A DNA stretch of 64,000 nt from Spirosoma aureum (GCF_011604685.1 NZ_CP050063.1:7419001-7483000), one strand, 5' to 3'; counted from the first letter of the stretch, positions 36,372 to 46,012 are shown. Notes: generated by a model from the sequence alone, not told the origin. Translations and numbers: made by a program.

Positions 36372-37523
36372 CTAGTCCTCGAAGAAGAAAGCCCTGACTT
36401 CGTTCGCCCATAAGGCCGGCTCTTCCAGCGCGGCAAAGTGTCCTCCCCTCGGCATCTTCGAGAAACGCTTTACGTTCACCATCCGTTTTGCCCAGTCTTC
36501 GGGAGTCGGAGCATCCGCCGGGAAGATGGCCACGCCGGTAGGCACCTCTACGTACTGAGTTGATTTGAGCCCCCCTTCGGTTGAATAAGCGGCCAGCATT
36601 CCTTCTCGATACGTTCGTATAGAGGTATTGATCGTCTGGGTGACCCAATAAATCATGATATTGGTCAGCAGTTCATCCTTCGTGAAGCTGTTTTCCAGAT
36701 TACCCTGAATATCGCTCCAACCGTAAAATTTTTCAACAATCCACGATGCCAGCCCCACCGGCGAATCGTTCAGCGCGTAGCCAAGCGTCTGCGGCTTGGT
36801 CGACTGAATCATATTGTATGCCCCTTCGGCATACCACCATTGCTGAATGAACTGGCCAAACTCTTGCTCAGCGGGCGACATCGTCGACCAGTCTTCGGTG
36901 CCCATCGGATAACCCACGTCGGTGAGGTGAATGGCCTGTACACGGTCTGGGTATTGATTGGCCAACGATTTCGTAATGCCCATGCCCAGATCGCCACCGG
37001 CCGCGACGAACGTGTCATACCCCAATACATCCGTCATCAAATTCGCCCACAGATTCGCTGTCGCATCGTCGTTGAGCGCGACGCGATCGGAAAACCCGAA
37101 ACCCGGAATCGACGGCACGACCACATCGAAGGAATACGCCGGATTTCCCCCGTGAGACGCCGGGTCGGTTAGCATCGGAATGACTTTGTAGAAACGAAAG
37201 AAGCTATCCGGCCATCCGTGGCTCAGGATCAACGGTTTAGTGTTTTCACCTTTACCCTTCGCGTAGACGAAATGGATGCTGGTGCCATTAATGGTCGTTG
37301 TAAACTGCGGCAGTTCATTCAGGGCCGCTTCCTGTTTGCGCCAGTCAAAGTTGTTTTGCCAATACGCCACCAACTCACGCAGACACTGAGGATTGGTGCC
37401 GTAATTCCAGTCCGCATTTTGGGGTTCATCGGTCCACCGGGTACGTGTCAACCGCTGCTGAAGATCGTCCAGTACGTCCTGGGGAACCTGAATGGTAAAC
37501 GGATTAAGTTGGGCCATGCTCAT
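36372..37523 (-). CDS. Epoxide hydrolase (EHN family)
   Basis: A 383-residue protein; start at 37523 or at the Met two codons later. N-terminal EHN domain (PFTIQVPQDVLDDLQQRLTR, TRWTDEPQNADWNYGTNPQC) then an alpha/beta hydrolase fold: LILSHGWPDSFFRFYKVIPM (oxyanion HGWP), VAAGGDLGMGITKSLAN with nucleophile Asp, and RGGHFAALEEPALWANEVRA with catalytic His. The combination is that of EphX-like epoxide hydrolases. No signal peptide. It lies in a minus-strand run with a broken paralogue at 37623-38822 and an AraC regulator at 39836. Confidence 0.92.
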   Translation of the reverse strand: MSMAQLNPFTIQVPQDVLDDLQQRLTRTRWTDEPQNADWNYGTNPQCLRELVAYWQNNFDWRKQEAALNELPQFTTTINGTSIHFVYAKGKGENTKPLILSHGWPDSFFRFYKVIPMLTDPASHGGNPAYSFDVVVPSIPGFGFSDRVALNDDATANLWANLMTDVLGYDTFVAAGGDLGMGITKSLANQYPDRVQAIHLTDVGYPMGTEDWSTMSPAEQEFGQFIQQWWYAEGAYNMIQSTKPQTLGYALNDSPVGLASWIVEKFYGWSDIQGNLENSFTKDELLTNIMIYWVTQTINTSIRTYREGMLAAYSTEGGLKSTQYVEVPTGVAIFPADAPTPEDWAKRMVNVKRFSKMPRGGHFAALEEPALWANEVRAFFFED

Positions 37524-37622
37524 GAGGATTGTTATAGATTAAAGATACGGGCCGACTGTGACAGCCCTATGTCAGCAGGAACTTGCTGGGAAGCAGAAAA
37601 TAAATGCTACTGCTATGTAGCG

Positions 37623-38822
37623 TTACGGGTTAAGTTGACCAAAAAACTTCCGCACATCCGACGCGTACTCGTTCGGGGTTTACATCATAGCAAAGTTCCC
37701 GCCCTTGTCGAACTCAGGCCAGTGAGACATGCTTCCATCCCGGTCGACCAACCAACGAATGGTCTTGTCAGCAGCAAACATGGCTACTCCCATCGGAATC
37801 ACCTGCCGCTCAGATTCAGTGGATGTCCACGAACTTCTCCCATCGCCACCGGCTGACCAATCCTGGTTAGCGGCAGCCGGGGCCGGATACATGTTTTCAT
37901 AGATGAAATTAGCCGTTCCGGCTCCGTTGGCCTTGAACCAGTATAGACTCACATTCGTCAGCATCTGATCAATGTCAATGGCGTCTTCGGGAAGCGCTTT
38001 TCGAGGATCGATCCATTCTTTATATTTCTCTACAATCCAGGCTAACTGCATCACCGGCGAGTCATGCAGGCCGTACCCAATAGTGTATGGCCGCGTGGAT
38101 TGGATCGCTTGATTGCCGGTTCCTTCGCGAGTAAACGCATTCATCCGCTCCAATCGAATCTGATCCGTCGTCGAAAGGTCGTTGGCGCTGGCCAGGATGT
38201 CGAACTTCTCAGCAGTCGGTTCAGGACCATTCAGTTGAATGCCTATGATGCGCTTCGGATACAGGACGCCCAGTAGCGAGGCAATCCCAGCCCCGGCATC
38301 ACCCGCCTGCACACCAAACCGTTCGTAACCAAGCTGACTTATCAGAGCGGCAAACGCGTGGGTCGTGCGCATCAGATTCCACCCGACCTCTGTCACAGTA
38401 GGTGACAGCCCAAGTCCCGGCAGCGAAATGGCAACAACGTGAAATGCCGGTTCCGAGGCTGCCGGATTCGTCAATGGCTCGATGACCTTGATAAAAAAAT
38501 CAACCACCGAGCCTGGGTAGCCATGGCACAGCAAAAGGGGGCGCGCATCAGGGACCGTCGACCGAACGTGAATAAAGTGAATATCCTGACCGTCTATCTG
38601 GGTAACAAACTGCGAAAAGCGATTCAAGTCGGCTTCCTGTTTGCGCCAATCAAACGAATACCGCCAATAAGCCGCCAGTTCCTTTACGTAACTAACTGGG
38701 ACGCCCCAGCTCCAGTCATCAACAGGAAGCTGATTCGGCCATCGGGTGTTGTCAAGGCGTTGGTGCGGATCAGCGAGGGCGGTTTGGGAGACTTGGAGCT
38801 TTAATGGATGTACGTTTTGCAC
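37623..38822 (-). pseudogene. Inactivated epoxide hydrolase paralogue
   Basis: A second EHN/hydrolase chain with N-terminal LKLQVSQTALADPHQRLDNT, oxyanion LLLCHGYPGSVVDFF and nucleophile motif VQAGDAGAGIASLLG. Its C-terminus reads FDKGGNFAMM and hits TAA at 37680-37682. The frame then continues TPNEYASDVRKFFGQLNP to a second TAA at 37623, which matches the normal family end, so TAA replaces a sense codon. The catalytic His of the GGHFA motif is Asn here (codon 37695-37697). Both defects point to loss of function. About 100 bases separate it from the intact copy. Confidence 0.85.
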
Positions 38823-38969
38823 AGGTGAGAAGGGTATGGGGTAAGGATTGCAATCGGATGCAAATTACACAGCCCTCAGGCGGACAGAAGTGGCGTAATG
38901 TCGGTTAAACTGGTAGTTTTTTCCCCAGTCCTGTAAGGTTTCAAAAATCGAATAGGTTTTCACTACCAT

Positions 38970-39836
38970 TTACTGCCTCCGGTACGCTAACGGCGTCATC
39001 CCAACCCGGTTCCGAAACGCTTTCGTGAAGTACGACGTATCGGCGTAGCCTAGGTAGTAACAGATTTCCTGAACATTCATGCTGGTCTGGCGAAGCAGGC
39101 TTTGGGCTTCCAGAAAAACGGTATCTTCAATAATGGTCTTGGCCGACCGGCCGGTTTGGGCCAGCAACACTTCGCTGAGATATTTAGGGGTGATATGCAG
39201 CCGGGACGCATAGTAGGCAACCTCCTTTTTTACCAGAAATTCCTGAGCAACCAGCCGGTGAAACTCCTGCACTAATTGGTCCGCAGCCGACAAAGTCGGG
39301 CTCTGCCTCCCCTGCTCTCGCTCGTGAATCTTACGAACCAACAGCAACAATGAGTAAGTAAGACTTGCCACGATATCCGACTCATCACTAAACTGTTTCA
39401 AGACCCGAAAAAGCCCTTTTACTTTATCGATGTTCTCGTCGTCTAAGACAGTGACATGGTTACCGCCGGGCAGGAAAAAGGGCAACGAAGCCCAAAGTGA
39501 AGTATTGCCCAATGGGGTCAATAACTCGGACCGGAACAGAATGGTATCGGCGGGTATGTCAGGCGTGTCATATTTCCACTGCGAAACGATGCCAGGCCCG
39601 ATGGTGATCAACGAACCCTGCTGCATTGGATACTGCCGACTACCGACCTCGAACGAACTGCCCGATGCGTAGGTGAGGCCAATGCCATAAAAGAAAGTGC
39701 GGAACGGAAACCGTATTGCCGCGTCGTGGTAGGTTAGGTGGTCAACCAGGATGTAGCCTTTGTCGGCATCAGTTGTATGATTTGTTGTGATGTAGGCATA
39801 GACATCAAACGAATCGAGGTCCATTTTTTTATTCAT
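38970..39836 (-). CDS. AraC-family transcriptional regulator
   Basis: A 288-residue regulator: cupin sensor (residues 20-150, QGSLITIGPGIVSQWKYDTP, ILFRSELLTPLG) and C-terminal HTH pair (KEVAYYASRLHITPKYLSEV with TGRSAKTIIED, then MNVQEICYYLGYADTSYFTK with RVGMTPLAYRR). It lies upstream and in the same direction as the two epoxide hydrolase copies and is their likely activator; that is inferred from position. Confidence 0.9.
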   Translation of the reverse strand: MNKKMDLDSFDVYAYITTNHTTDADKGYILVDHLTYHDAAIRFPFRTFFYGIGLTYASGSSFEVGSRQYPMQQGSLITIGPGIVSQWKYDTPDIPADTILFRSELLTPLGNTSLWASLPFFLPGGNHVTVLDDENIDKVKGLFRVLKQFSDESDIVASLTYSLLLLVRKIHEREQGRQSPTLSAADQLVQEFHRLVAQEFLVKKEVAYYASRLHITPKYLSEVLLAQTGRSAKTIIEDTVFLEAQSLLRQTSMNVQEICYYLGYADTSYFTKAFRNRVGMTPLAYRRQ

Positions 39837-40727
39837 TCGTTCTCCTTCAGCTGCCAGATTTTAGTACCAGCTTAGCGAACAATCTACGGAATATCTCCTG
39901 AATCGACGTTATTAAGCTAAAGAAGTAGAGGAAATGACGATGCCTAAACTGTCTTATTCGTTTATGACATAGTCTGACCCACCCCTAATTCCAGAGGTGG
40001 TTCTGGGGGTTGACATATCAAGTGAATCTGCGAATAGGCTGTACTGATTGAATTCAATAATTCTTTCAGCTCACCTTTCTTGTGTTAAGTCCCATCATCT
40101 ACTTTTTGAATACATACGGCCCACCGCAGTGACCGTTCTCTGCTGGACTCGGAATTTTACCGACTGCCAGTACGCTGGAGCTGGCCGGTTGCCTGTTTGG
40201 TAATGCCCCATAATAAGCGTTGAATAGATTGTAGGATAGCGTCATCTCAAACGCCCGAAAATTGAGGCATCACCGTTAGCCTCTTTCATCTCAATTAGGA
40301 TCGATTAAAGAGACAATGTTCCAGCAACGTTTGAGAAATCGATGCTGGTAAGGATACTTCAACCCTGATAGTCCATCCGAGCGGATTTTGAGCCACTTAC
40401 AAATATCGTCTGATGTCAAGATCATGTTGGCTTTTGGCAACCCCAGGACGAAGGGGAGTTGGTCAGCCCAAACCGAAGGCCAATTGCTCACAACTTAAGG
40501 CAAGTAGTCTACGAATGTACCCTACTCTTGTTTCTCAATCCTCAATAAATTGTGCCCACCTACACTTACCCATTCTTTACTAATCGTTTACAATCTTTTA
40601 CAAGCATCAAGCCCTAGTTTACAGCTCAACTGCGTAGGTTTAAAGCCGGGGTGCCTTGGGGCCGATCAATGGGTCCTGACAGTTGCCCCTGTGTTTGTTC
40701 GTCAATAGAAACACTCTGTTTGTCTAC
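39837..40727. other. Gene-poor stretch before the ABC permease
   Basis: Nothing firmly coding. A minus-strand frame at 40291-40491 (66 residues) has a phrase ANMILTSDDICKWLKI like a small HTH excisionase, but the rest does not follow that family closely, so it is left as an open possibility. The gap also holds the promoter of the gene starting at 40728. Confidence 0.35.
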
Positions 40728-43139
40728 ATGCTTCGTACTTACCTCCGAATAACAATTCGCCGTTTGTGGCAAAACCGACTTTATTCGTTCCTCAATGTGC
40801 TTGGATTGGCCACTAGCCTAACAGCGATGGTGTTCGCTATTCTCTACCTCAACGAGGAACACAGCTTCGATTCATTTCATCAACCCAATCTGTACCGCAT
40901 TACCAGTACACAACTAGAAACCCGGGGGGGACAGCCGGTAGAATCCGGGGGAACCGGCCAGGTACAGGGGCCTGCCTTTAAGGCGAAAGTGCCTGAGGTG
41001 CAGGAATACGTCCGGGTGATGGGGGGTGACATTTCAGGCATGTTTGTAGCCAATCAGAAGGCCGTTAAACTCAACCCCTATTTTGTCGATTCCTCGTTTT
41101 TTGCCGTGTTTTCCTTCCAATTGATCCGCGGGAATCCAACGACTGCGTTGCAGGGAACGAATACTGTAGTCATCACCGAACGCACAGCTCGAAAACTCTT
41201 CAATAGTCTTGATGTCATCGGAAAAACCCTGCTGGAAGACGGTCCCTCGGGAAACAAGCTGGGAGCCTCGATCATTACCGGGGTCGTTCAGGATCCACCC
41301 TCCAATTCCTCGATCCAGTTCGATGCCTTGTTTCCCTTTCAATTTATGCAGGCTTCGTTCGAGGATACCAACTGGCTAAGTGCTTACCTGAGTACGTTTG
41401 TTTTAATCCATCCCCAGGCCGATCTAACGGCAGTTGTTCGCAAATTCGAGGCTGTTTATGCCCATCTAGCCCGGGAGCAGGTGGCCGCAAACCGACGTAG
41501 GTACGGTTTCGACCCGTCGATCCGCTACGGGCTACAATCCGTCCGGGATATGCACCTAAATCCACTTTATAGGCTGGGGGAGAGTCGGGAGGGCGGTATT
41601 ATGAAGGGGAATAATCCGATGTATGCCTACCTGTTTCTAGGAATTTCAGGGTTTATGCTGCTGATGGCCTCCATAAATTTTATTAATCTAAGCTTAGCGC
41701 AATCCCTCAAACGGACCAACGAAGTTGGAATTCGCAAAATCACGGGCAGTAGTCAATGGATGATTTTGATTCACTTTCTGGGGGAATCTGCTATCCTTTG
41801 TTTGCTGGCACTCGGGCTAGCCTTTTTAGCCACGTTACTCCTGCTACCCGTATTTAATCAACTGGCCCAGACAACGATCGCATTTAGCCAGATCCTGGAT
41901 GGTCAGCCGTTGCTCTACACAGCTAGTCTATTCATTACCAATGTGCTGATCGCTGGATTATATCCTGCTTTCGTGTTGTCCCGCTTCAAACCCACCCAGG
42001 TACTTTATCATAAAATTCAGCTGGGCGGACGAAGTTGGTTAGGACAGGGATTGTTGATGATCCAGTTTTCCATGGCGGTTCTGCTGCTGATTGGGACCCT
42101 GATGGTTTATATCCAGATGGACTTCGTTCGAACCAAAGATCTGGGGTATAATCCATACCAGGTTATCCATAGCCACCTGCCCTACGGTGAGCTAAAAAGC
42201 GTCCAGTCGTTGCTACGTGCCGAGCTACTCAACCAACCGTCCATCCTGCAAACGTCGTTCGGTAGTGAATTAGCCGGAACTTATGCAACCCGGGTAGGGT
42301 CCCGCACGATTGAGAGTCGCTACCAGTACATTGATGAAAACTATTTGTCGGTACTGGGCATTGAGTTGAAGGCCGGGCGCAACCTGTCAGCCTCTTTTGT
42401 GTCCGATAAGACGGACGCTGTTTTAGTCAATGAGCGCTTTGTCAAGGCCGCCGGCTTATCGAATCCAGTAGGCATGCGAATTCGTTTGCATAACAACTAT
42501 ACTCTTAAACCGTTGACCATTAGTGGGATTGTTAAGGATTTTCATGTCAGTTCGTTCCGGGATCCCATTCCACCCTTAGTGATGTTTGTGCAAGAGGACC
42601 AGTCGAGTGGCGTTTGGCTTAAAGTGGCCCTCAATCGCCAGCAGGAAGCCGTAGCCGTCTTAAAGAAAGCGTACCAGAAAGCGTTTCCCCAGGTGGAATT
42701 GGAATATGGTTTTCTTGACGAGCTGAACGCGAAAGCATATGAACTGGACCAGAAATGGCAGCGCATGGTGAGCTATGCCACGCTACTAGCCCTGGTGATT
42801 TGCGGTTTGGGCGTCTTCGGTTTAGCTCGGCTGGCGAGTCAGCAGCGAACCAAAGAGCTGGGGGTACGGAAAGTGCTGGGGGCAACCGTAATCGAACTGG
42901 TTGTTCTGGTGGTTAGCGATTTTATAAAACCGGTGCTGCTGGCCGTGGTTATCGCATCTCCCGTGGCAGCCTGGATCTTGGGGGTATGGTTACAAAATTT
43001 CGCATACCGCAGCCCGATGCCTTGGTGGCTGTTTGCCGGGGCAGGTTTGTTTGCTTTCCTGATCACGGTAGTGACGGTTAGTCTTCAAAGTATGAAAGTG
43101 GCCTTACTCAATCCGGCCTTGAGTTTGCGAAGTGACTAG
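40728..43139 (+). CDS. MacB/FtsX-type ABC transporter permease
   Basis: Start taken at 40728 (MLRTYLRITIRRLWQNRLYS), the usual opening of this family; 15 codons upstream are not protein-like. 803 residues with two MacB_PCD periplasmic domains and two FtsX membrane cores: helix near residue 20, periplasmic domain to about 270, helices FLGISGFMLLMASINFIN and ESAILCLLALGLAFLATLLL, and a repeat of the same plan ending FAGAGLFAFLITVVTVSLQS. Conserved phrases EVGIRKITGSS and ELGVRKVLGAT are the coupling segments. Large permeases of this kind are typical of Cytophagales. No ATPase gene adjoins it, so the NBD must be encoded elsewhere. Confidence 0.9.
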   Translation: MLRTYLRITIRRLWQNRLYSFLNVLGLATSLTAMVFAILYLNEEHSFDSFHQPNLYRITSTQLETRGGQPVESGGTGQVQGPAFKAKVPEVQEYVRVMGGDISGMFVANQKAVKLNPYFVDSSFFAVFSFQLIRGNPTTALQGTNTVVITERTARKLFNSLDVIGKTLLEDGPSGNKLGASIITGVVQDPPSNSSIQFDALFPFQFMQASFEDTNWLSAYLSTFVLIHPQADLTAVVRKFEAVYAHLAREQVAANRRRYGFDPSIRYGLQSVRDMHLNPLYRLGESREGGIMKGNNPMYAYLFLGISGFMLLMASINFINLSLAQSLKRTNEVGIRKITGSSQWMILIHFLGESAILCLLALGLAFLATLLLLPVFNQLAQTTIAFSQILDGQPLLYTASLFITNVLIAGLYPAFVLSRFKPTQVLYHKIQLGGRSWLGQGLLMIQFSMAVLLLIGTLMVYIQMDFVRTKDLGYNPYQVIHSHLPYGELKSVQSLLRAELLNQPSILQTSFGSELAGTYATRVGSRTIESRYQYIDENYLSVLGIELKAGRNLSASFVSDKTDAVLVNERFVKAAGLSNPVGMRIRLHNNYTLKPLTISGIVKDFHVSSFRDPIPPLVMFVQEDQSSGVWLKVALNRQQEAVAVLKKAYQKAFPQVELEYGFLDELNAKAYELDQKWQRMVSYATLLALVICGLGVFGLARLASQQRTKELGVRKVLGATVIELVVLVVSDFIKPVLLAVVIASPVAAWILGVWLQNFAYRSPMPWWLFAGAGLFAFLITVVTVSLQSMKVALLNPALSLRSD

Positions 43140-43269
43140 TAACTATAGCTAATTGGTTGTCGTGTCTGTTGGAGTTGCTCATTAGTTAGCCTGTTATAGC
43201 TACGACTTCACCCGATAATTCATCAGCTAACTTCGTGCTGGCTAACCGTCTCTTAAAACGTCTATTAAG

Positions 43270-43320
43270 CAAACGCTCCCCAATTTGAACATTCCTACGT
43301 CTCAAATTGGGGAGTGTTTG
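43270..43320 (+). terminator. Long hairpin terminator
   Basis: A 19-bp stem with one G-T wobble (43270-43288 with 43302-43320), 130 bases after the permease stop. The right arm contains TCTCAAATTGGGGAG, close to the dispersed repeat core, so it may be both terminator and repeat member. Confidence 0.6.
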
Positions 43321-43419
43321 AAGAGAATGAGAACACACGAGTAGATAGTATTTTCTACTGACATACAGTTGTCAGTAGACCCAGTCAACTTTGTGTTAGC
43401 CAATAAACGCACAAACTCT

Positions 43420-43824
43420 ATGAATTTTGCCTCAGTTCGGATTATCACGACGGATATCAAGCCCCTGGTTCGGTTTTATGAGCGGGTCACGGGTAAGTCA
43501 GTGACTCAGTATACGGATGATTTTGCTGAATTACAGATGCCTTCGGCCACATTGGCCATCGGTAGCACACGCACCTTGCAACTGTTCGGAGGAGACCATA
43601 TCGCCAAGGCCGCTAGTAACCACTCCGCCATTATCGAATTCCGGGTAGAGGATGTTGATCGGGAGTATCAAAAATTAGTCGACATTTTAGGTGACATGAT
43701 CATTCAGAAGCCGACTACAATGCCGTGGGGTAATCGTTCATTACTATTCCGAGATCCAGATGGCAATCTGGTGAACTTCTTTACGCCGATTTCACCAGAA
43801 GCACTTAAAAAGTTTGATGGATAG
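43420..43824 (+). CDS. VOC family protein
   Basis: Start at 43420 (MNFASVRIITTDIKPLVRFY), the usual family opening; upstream in-frame codons are not conserved. 134 residues with strands VRIITTDIK, FAELQMPSATLAIG, IIEFRVEDVDREYQKLV, KPTTMPWGNRSLLFRDPDGN and LVNFFTPI. The final RDPDGNLVNFF is the metal-binding tail of glyoxalase/dioxygenase-like VOC enzymes. Monocistronic. Substrate unknown. Confidence 0.85.
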   Translation: MNFASVRIITTDIKPLVRFYERVTGKSVTQYTDDFAELQMPSATLAIGSTRTLQLFGGDHIAKAASNHSAIIEFRVEDVDREYQKLVDILGDMIIQKPTTMPWGNRSLLFRDPDGNLVNFFTPISPEALKKFDG

Positions 43825-43957
43825 TGTCTTAACCCTTGTTTGACCCGTTATATGAATGCCCTGTTAGGAACTGCCAGCTACAGGTTCCTATTGAATAATC
43901 AATCTTTCAGGCGAAGTCGTGACTAGTATGATTATGCTGATGCTGATGCTGATTTGG

Positions 43958-44221
43958 TTACCTGGTCAAATAAGTGGTATGCACCGATTCTGCCTGATAA
44001 ACGATTAGGTCAAAATGATTCTTTATATTGATGTCTGCAAACTGAGTCGTTTCCTGTGGTCTTGAGCCGATGGACCGAAAACCGGCCGACTGGTTCAGGA
44101 TTGGAATCCTTTCCGTCTTTCTTAGATCCAGCAAAAAATTGGGGTAATCGCTTTTTGAAAAGAAATATTCGTAGGTGCCAACGTAAGGAGGATGAACCTC
44201 ATAATACAGTTCCGACCCATA
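43958..44221 (-). pseudogene. C-terminal remnant of an erythromycin-esterase-like protein
   Basis: A minus-strand frame bounded upstream by TAA (44222-44224) reads GSELYYEVHPPYVGTYEYFF, LLDLRKTERIPILNQSAGFR, SIGSRPQETTQFADINIKNH and FDLIVYQAESVHTTYL, ending at 43958. The order SAGFRSIGSRPQ...FDLIVYQAES matches the C-terminus of erythromycin esterase family proteins (typically RSIG...FDALIYIE.S). The N-terminal catalytic part is absent. Resistance should not be inferred from this fragment. Confidence 0.55.
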
Positions 44222-44413
44222 TTAGATAGTTGCCAAATCCATTTCATGAGTTATAAATCTACTTTCTATAACTCTTTTGAAATTCGTGTATTTCATCTTT
44301 TAGTATGATATGGTTCATCAAGTACCATGACAGTAGTTTCAAACACCTAGAATTTTGAGTCGGTGTCTATTTATTTCGAAAAATGATTCTTCACGTTAAA
44401 GTATGGAGTGCCG

Positions 44414-44437
44414 TCTCAAATAGGAGCGATCATGAGA
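44414..44437 (+). repeat. Dispersed hairpin repeat, copy 2
   Basis: TCTCAAATAGGAGCGATCATGAGA: arms TCTCA and TGAGA around TAGGAGC, same plan as the copies at 52858 and 54813. Intergenic, about 150 bases before the riboswitch. Confidence 0.55.
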
Positions 44438-44567
44438 TTTTGTAAAGTGCGGGTTACAAACCAGCTGACCAGACAGAATTAAAAACCCAGTTGACTGAAA
44501 TGGCAAGAACTATTATTTTTGTCGTGTAGTTGCTTACACTCCCTTTGCAAGGGGAATTCTCAAACTA

Positions 44568-44613
44568 GGAGGACGACCTCCCCCATAATGGGATTCCGGT
44601 TCGGGACGGCCCG
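44568..44613 (+). promoter_or_regulatory. Guanidine-II (mini-ykkC) riboswitch
   Basis: Two short hairpins with ACGR tetraloops in tandem: GGAGG-ACGA-CCTCC (44568-44581) and CGGG-ACGG-CCCG (44602-44613), separated by a 20-base linker. The GGACGACC and GGACGGCC loop-closing patterns are the defining feature of the guanidine-II class, in which two loops pair and bind guanidinium. It ends 20 bases before the ATG of a Gdx-type SMR transporter, the classic target. Guanidinium would stabilise the loop-loop pairing and free the translation start. Confidence 0.88.
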
Positions 44614-44632
44614 CCCTAACCAGGTCAATGCC

Positions 44633-44950
44633 ATGTCTTGGATCTATCTCGTGTTTGCTGGCCTATTGGAAGTCGTTTGGGCCTATTCTATGAAGCAGTC
44701 CGCGGGTTTTACCCGCCCTGTTCCCTCCTTAATTACTGCTGTTACCCTACTGGCTAGCTTTGGCCTGCTAGCTCTGGCTATGCGTACCCTACCCTTAGGA
44801 ACAGCTTACACGATTTGGACAGGTATCGGAGCGATTGGCGCTTTCCTGCTTGGCATCTTCGTGCTCGGCGAACCGGTCAACATGACCCGTATACTCGCTG
44901 CTTTGCTGATCGTCACGGGGCTTGTCCTGATGAAACTTTCTTCCCATTAA
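44633..44950 (+). CDS. gdx: Guanidinium exporter, SMR family (Gdx/SugE)
   Basis: Start at 44633 (MSWIYLVFAGLLEVVWAYSM): the frame is open further upstream, but that part is the riboswitch. 105 residues, four membrane helices. Glu13 in GLLEVVWA is the central proton/substrate-binding residue of SMR proteins. The W-A-x-x-M-K-x-S-x-G-F pattern and GTAYTIWTGIGAIGAFLLGI mark the Gdx/SugE branch rather than EmrE. It would export guanidinium in exchange for protons as an antiparallel dimer. Regulation by the riboswitch above is strongly indicated. The truncated acetyltransferase starts 12 bases downstream. Confidence 0.93.
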   Translation: MSWIYLVFAGLLEVVWAYSMKQSAGFTRPVPSLITAVTLLASFGLLALAMRTLPLGTAYTIWTGIGAIGAFLLGIFVLGEPVNMTRILAALLIVTGLVLMKLSSH

Positions 44951-44961
44951 AACTAACCCTA

Positions 44962-45279
44962 ATGGGTATGGATACAATCACGATTCGGAAAGCCACACTG
45001 GACGATGTGGCCACGGTTCAACAAATTGGACGAGAAACCTTCTTCGAAACCTTTGCTGCTGCCAATACCCAAGCCGACATGCAAACGTATCTAAAAGAGA
45101 ATTTTAGCCATGCGAAAGTTTCGGCAGAATTGAGTAATCCTGATTCACTGTTCTACATTGCCTGGGAAGGCCAAATGCCCATTGGTTATTTAAAGGTCAA
45201 CACGGGCCAGATCCAGACCGAGCTACAGGATGAAACCGCCCTTGAAATTGATGTGATGATGAAAAAAGTGTTGGACTAG
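44962..45279 (+). pseudogene. C-terminally truncated GNAT acetyltransferase
   Basis: Start ATG 44962 (MGMDTITIRKATLDDVATVQ). 105 residues cover only the first half of a GNAT domain: the beta1-alpha1 start, TFFETFAAANTQADMQTYLK, SLFYIAWEGQMPIGYLKVNT and ALEID, where relatives continue with the acetyl-CoA loop (Q/R-x-x-G-x-G/A). That loop is missing; the chain ends VMMKKVLD. It is probably co-transcribed with gdx but unlikely to be active. Confidence 0.65.
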
Positions 45280-45658
45280 CGTTTCTCATTCACACGACAA
45301 GCGGGAAGCAAACAAGTAATCTCAATAAACGCCCGAATACGGATTCATCCTATGAAAGCGATTTATGAGAGGAAGTAACTTTGAGTGACAACGTTATAAT
45401 AAGCCCCCTTTTCGCCATTTTTATCATGAAATAACGTAGGTTGTTTATAACCACGCTTTTGTCCATTTATCCGAATTCTTACCCCTGACGGCCTTATCCT
45501 GTATTCAGCAGTAACCGTCCAATCATGGACAGCGTGTTGTCCGTTTCTGGACAGATTCAACAACCATTACCTTGTTTAAAGCCCGTTAAAAGGCATTTTC
45601 AATTTCGGCATCTTATTTGATCTAAGATATTGTATCTAATTAAACCAGATAACCTCCC
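45280..45658. promoter_or_regulatory. Control region before the PadR-permease operon
   Basis: No gene is called (a 66-residue minus-strand frame at 45363-45563 is not convincing). Two TGGACAG copies (45526-45532 and 45548-45554) flank a TGTCC (45538-45542). Nearer the start lies GATCTAAGATATTGTATCTA, a near-dyad with ATCTAAGATA and TGTATCTAAT halves that may be the PadR operator. Confidence 0.4.
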
Positions 45659-45997
45659 ATGAAAAAGACGGTATTGGGAGAACTCGAAGAACTGGTGCTA
45701 CTGGTGGTGGCCGCCAGTACCGAGGATGTATATGGCGTACCCGTCCTGGAAGAGCTCCAACGGCAGACCGGGCGCAGCTTCACCATCAGCGCCGTGCACA
45801 CCACCCTGTACCGACTCGAAGAAAAAGGCTTTCTGGCCTCCTCAGTAGGCGGAGCCACGGCCGAGCGAGGAGGCCGCAGCAAGCGGCTGTTTGCCCTGAC
45901 GGCCGAAGGAGGAAACGTCCTGCGGGAGATTCAGCAAATGCGCACTCGACTCTGGCAGGCCATTCCAGAGGGTAAGTTTCAACTGTTAGGCCTATAA
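45659..45997 (+). CDS. PadR-family transcriptional regulator
   Basis: A 112-residue winged-helix regulator: LGELEELVLLVVAASTEDVY, YGVPVLEELQRQTGRSFTIS, AVHTTLYRLEEKGFLASSVG, and GGRSKRLFALTAEGGNVLRE, the standard PadR order, with a short C-terminal dimerisation helix. It lies 15 bases ahead of a large ABC permease with a matching prefix domain, a common Bacteroidota pairing in which PadR controls the permease. The dyad just upstream is its likely site. Confidence 0.92.
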   Translation: MKKTVLGELEELVLLVVAASTEDVYGVPVLEELQRQTGRSFTISAVHTTLYRLEEKGFLASSVGGATAERGGRSKRLFALTAEGGNVLREIQQMRTRLWQAIPEGKFQLLGL

Positions 45998-46012
45998 GCT
46001 TTTTCTACAGTC

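Noticed and set aside
40291..40491. 66-residue minus-strand frame with an excisionase-like phrase
   Set aside because: Only a short stretch (LTSDDICKWLKI) resembles a helix-turn-helix; the rest does not follow the family, so it is not called as a gene.
45363..45563. 66-residue minus-strand frame before the PadR gene
   Set aside because: No motif or plausible start context, and it lies in the presumed promoter region.
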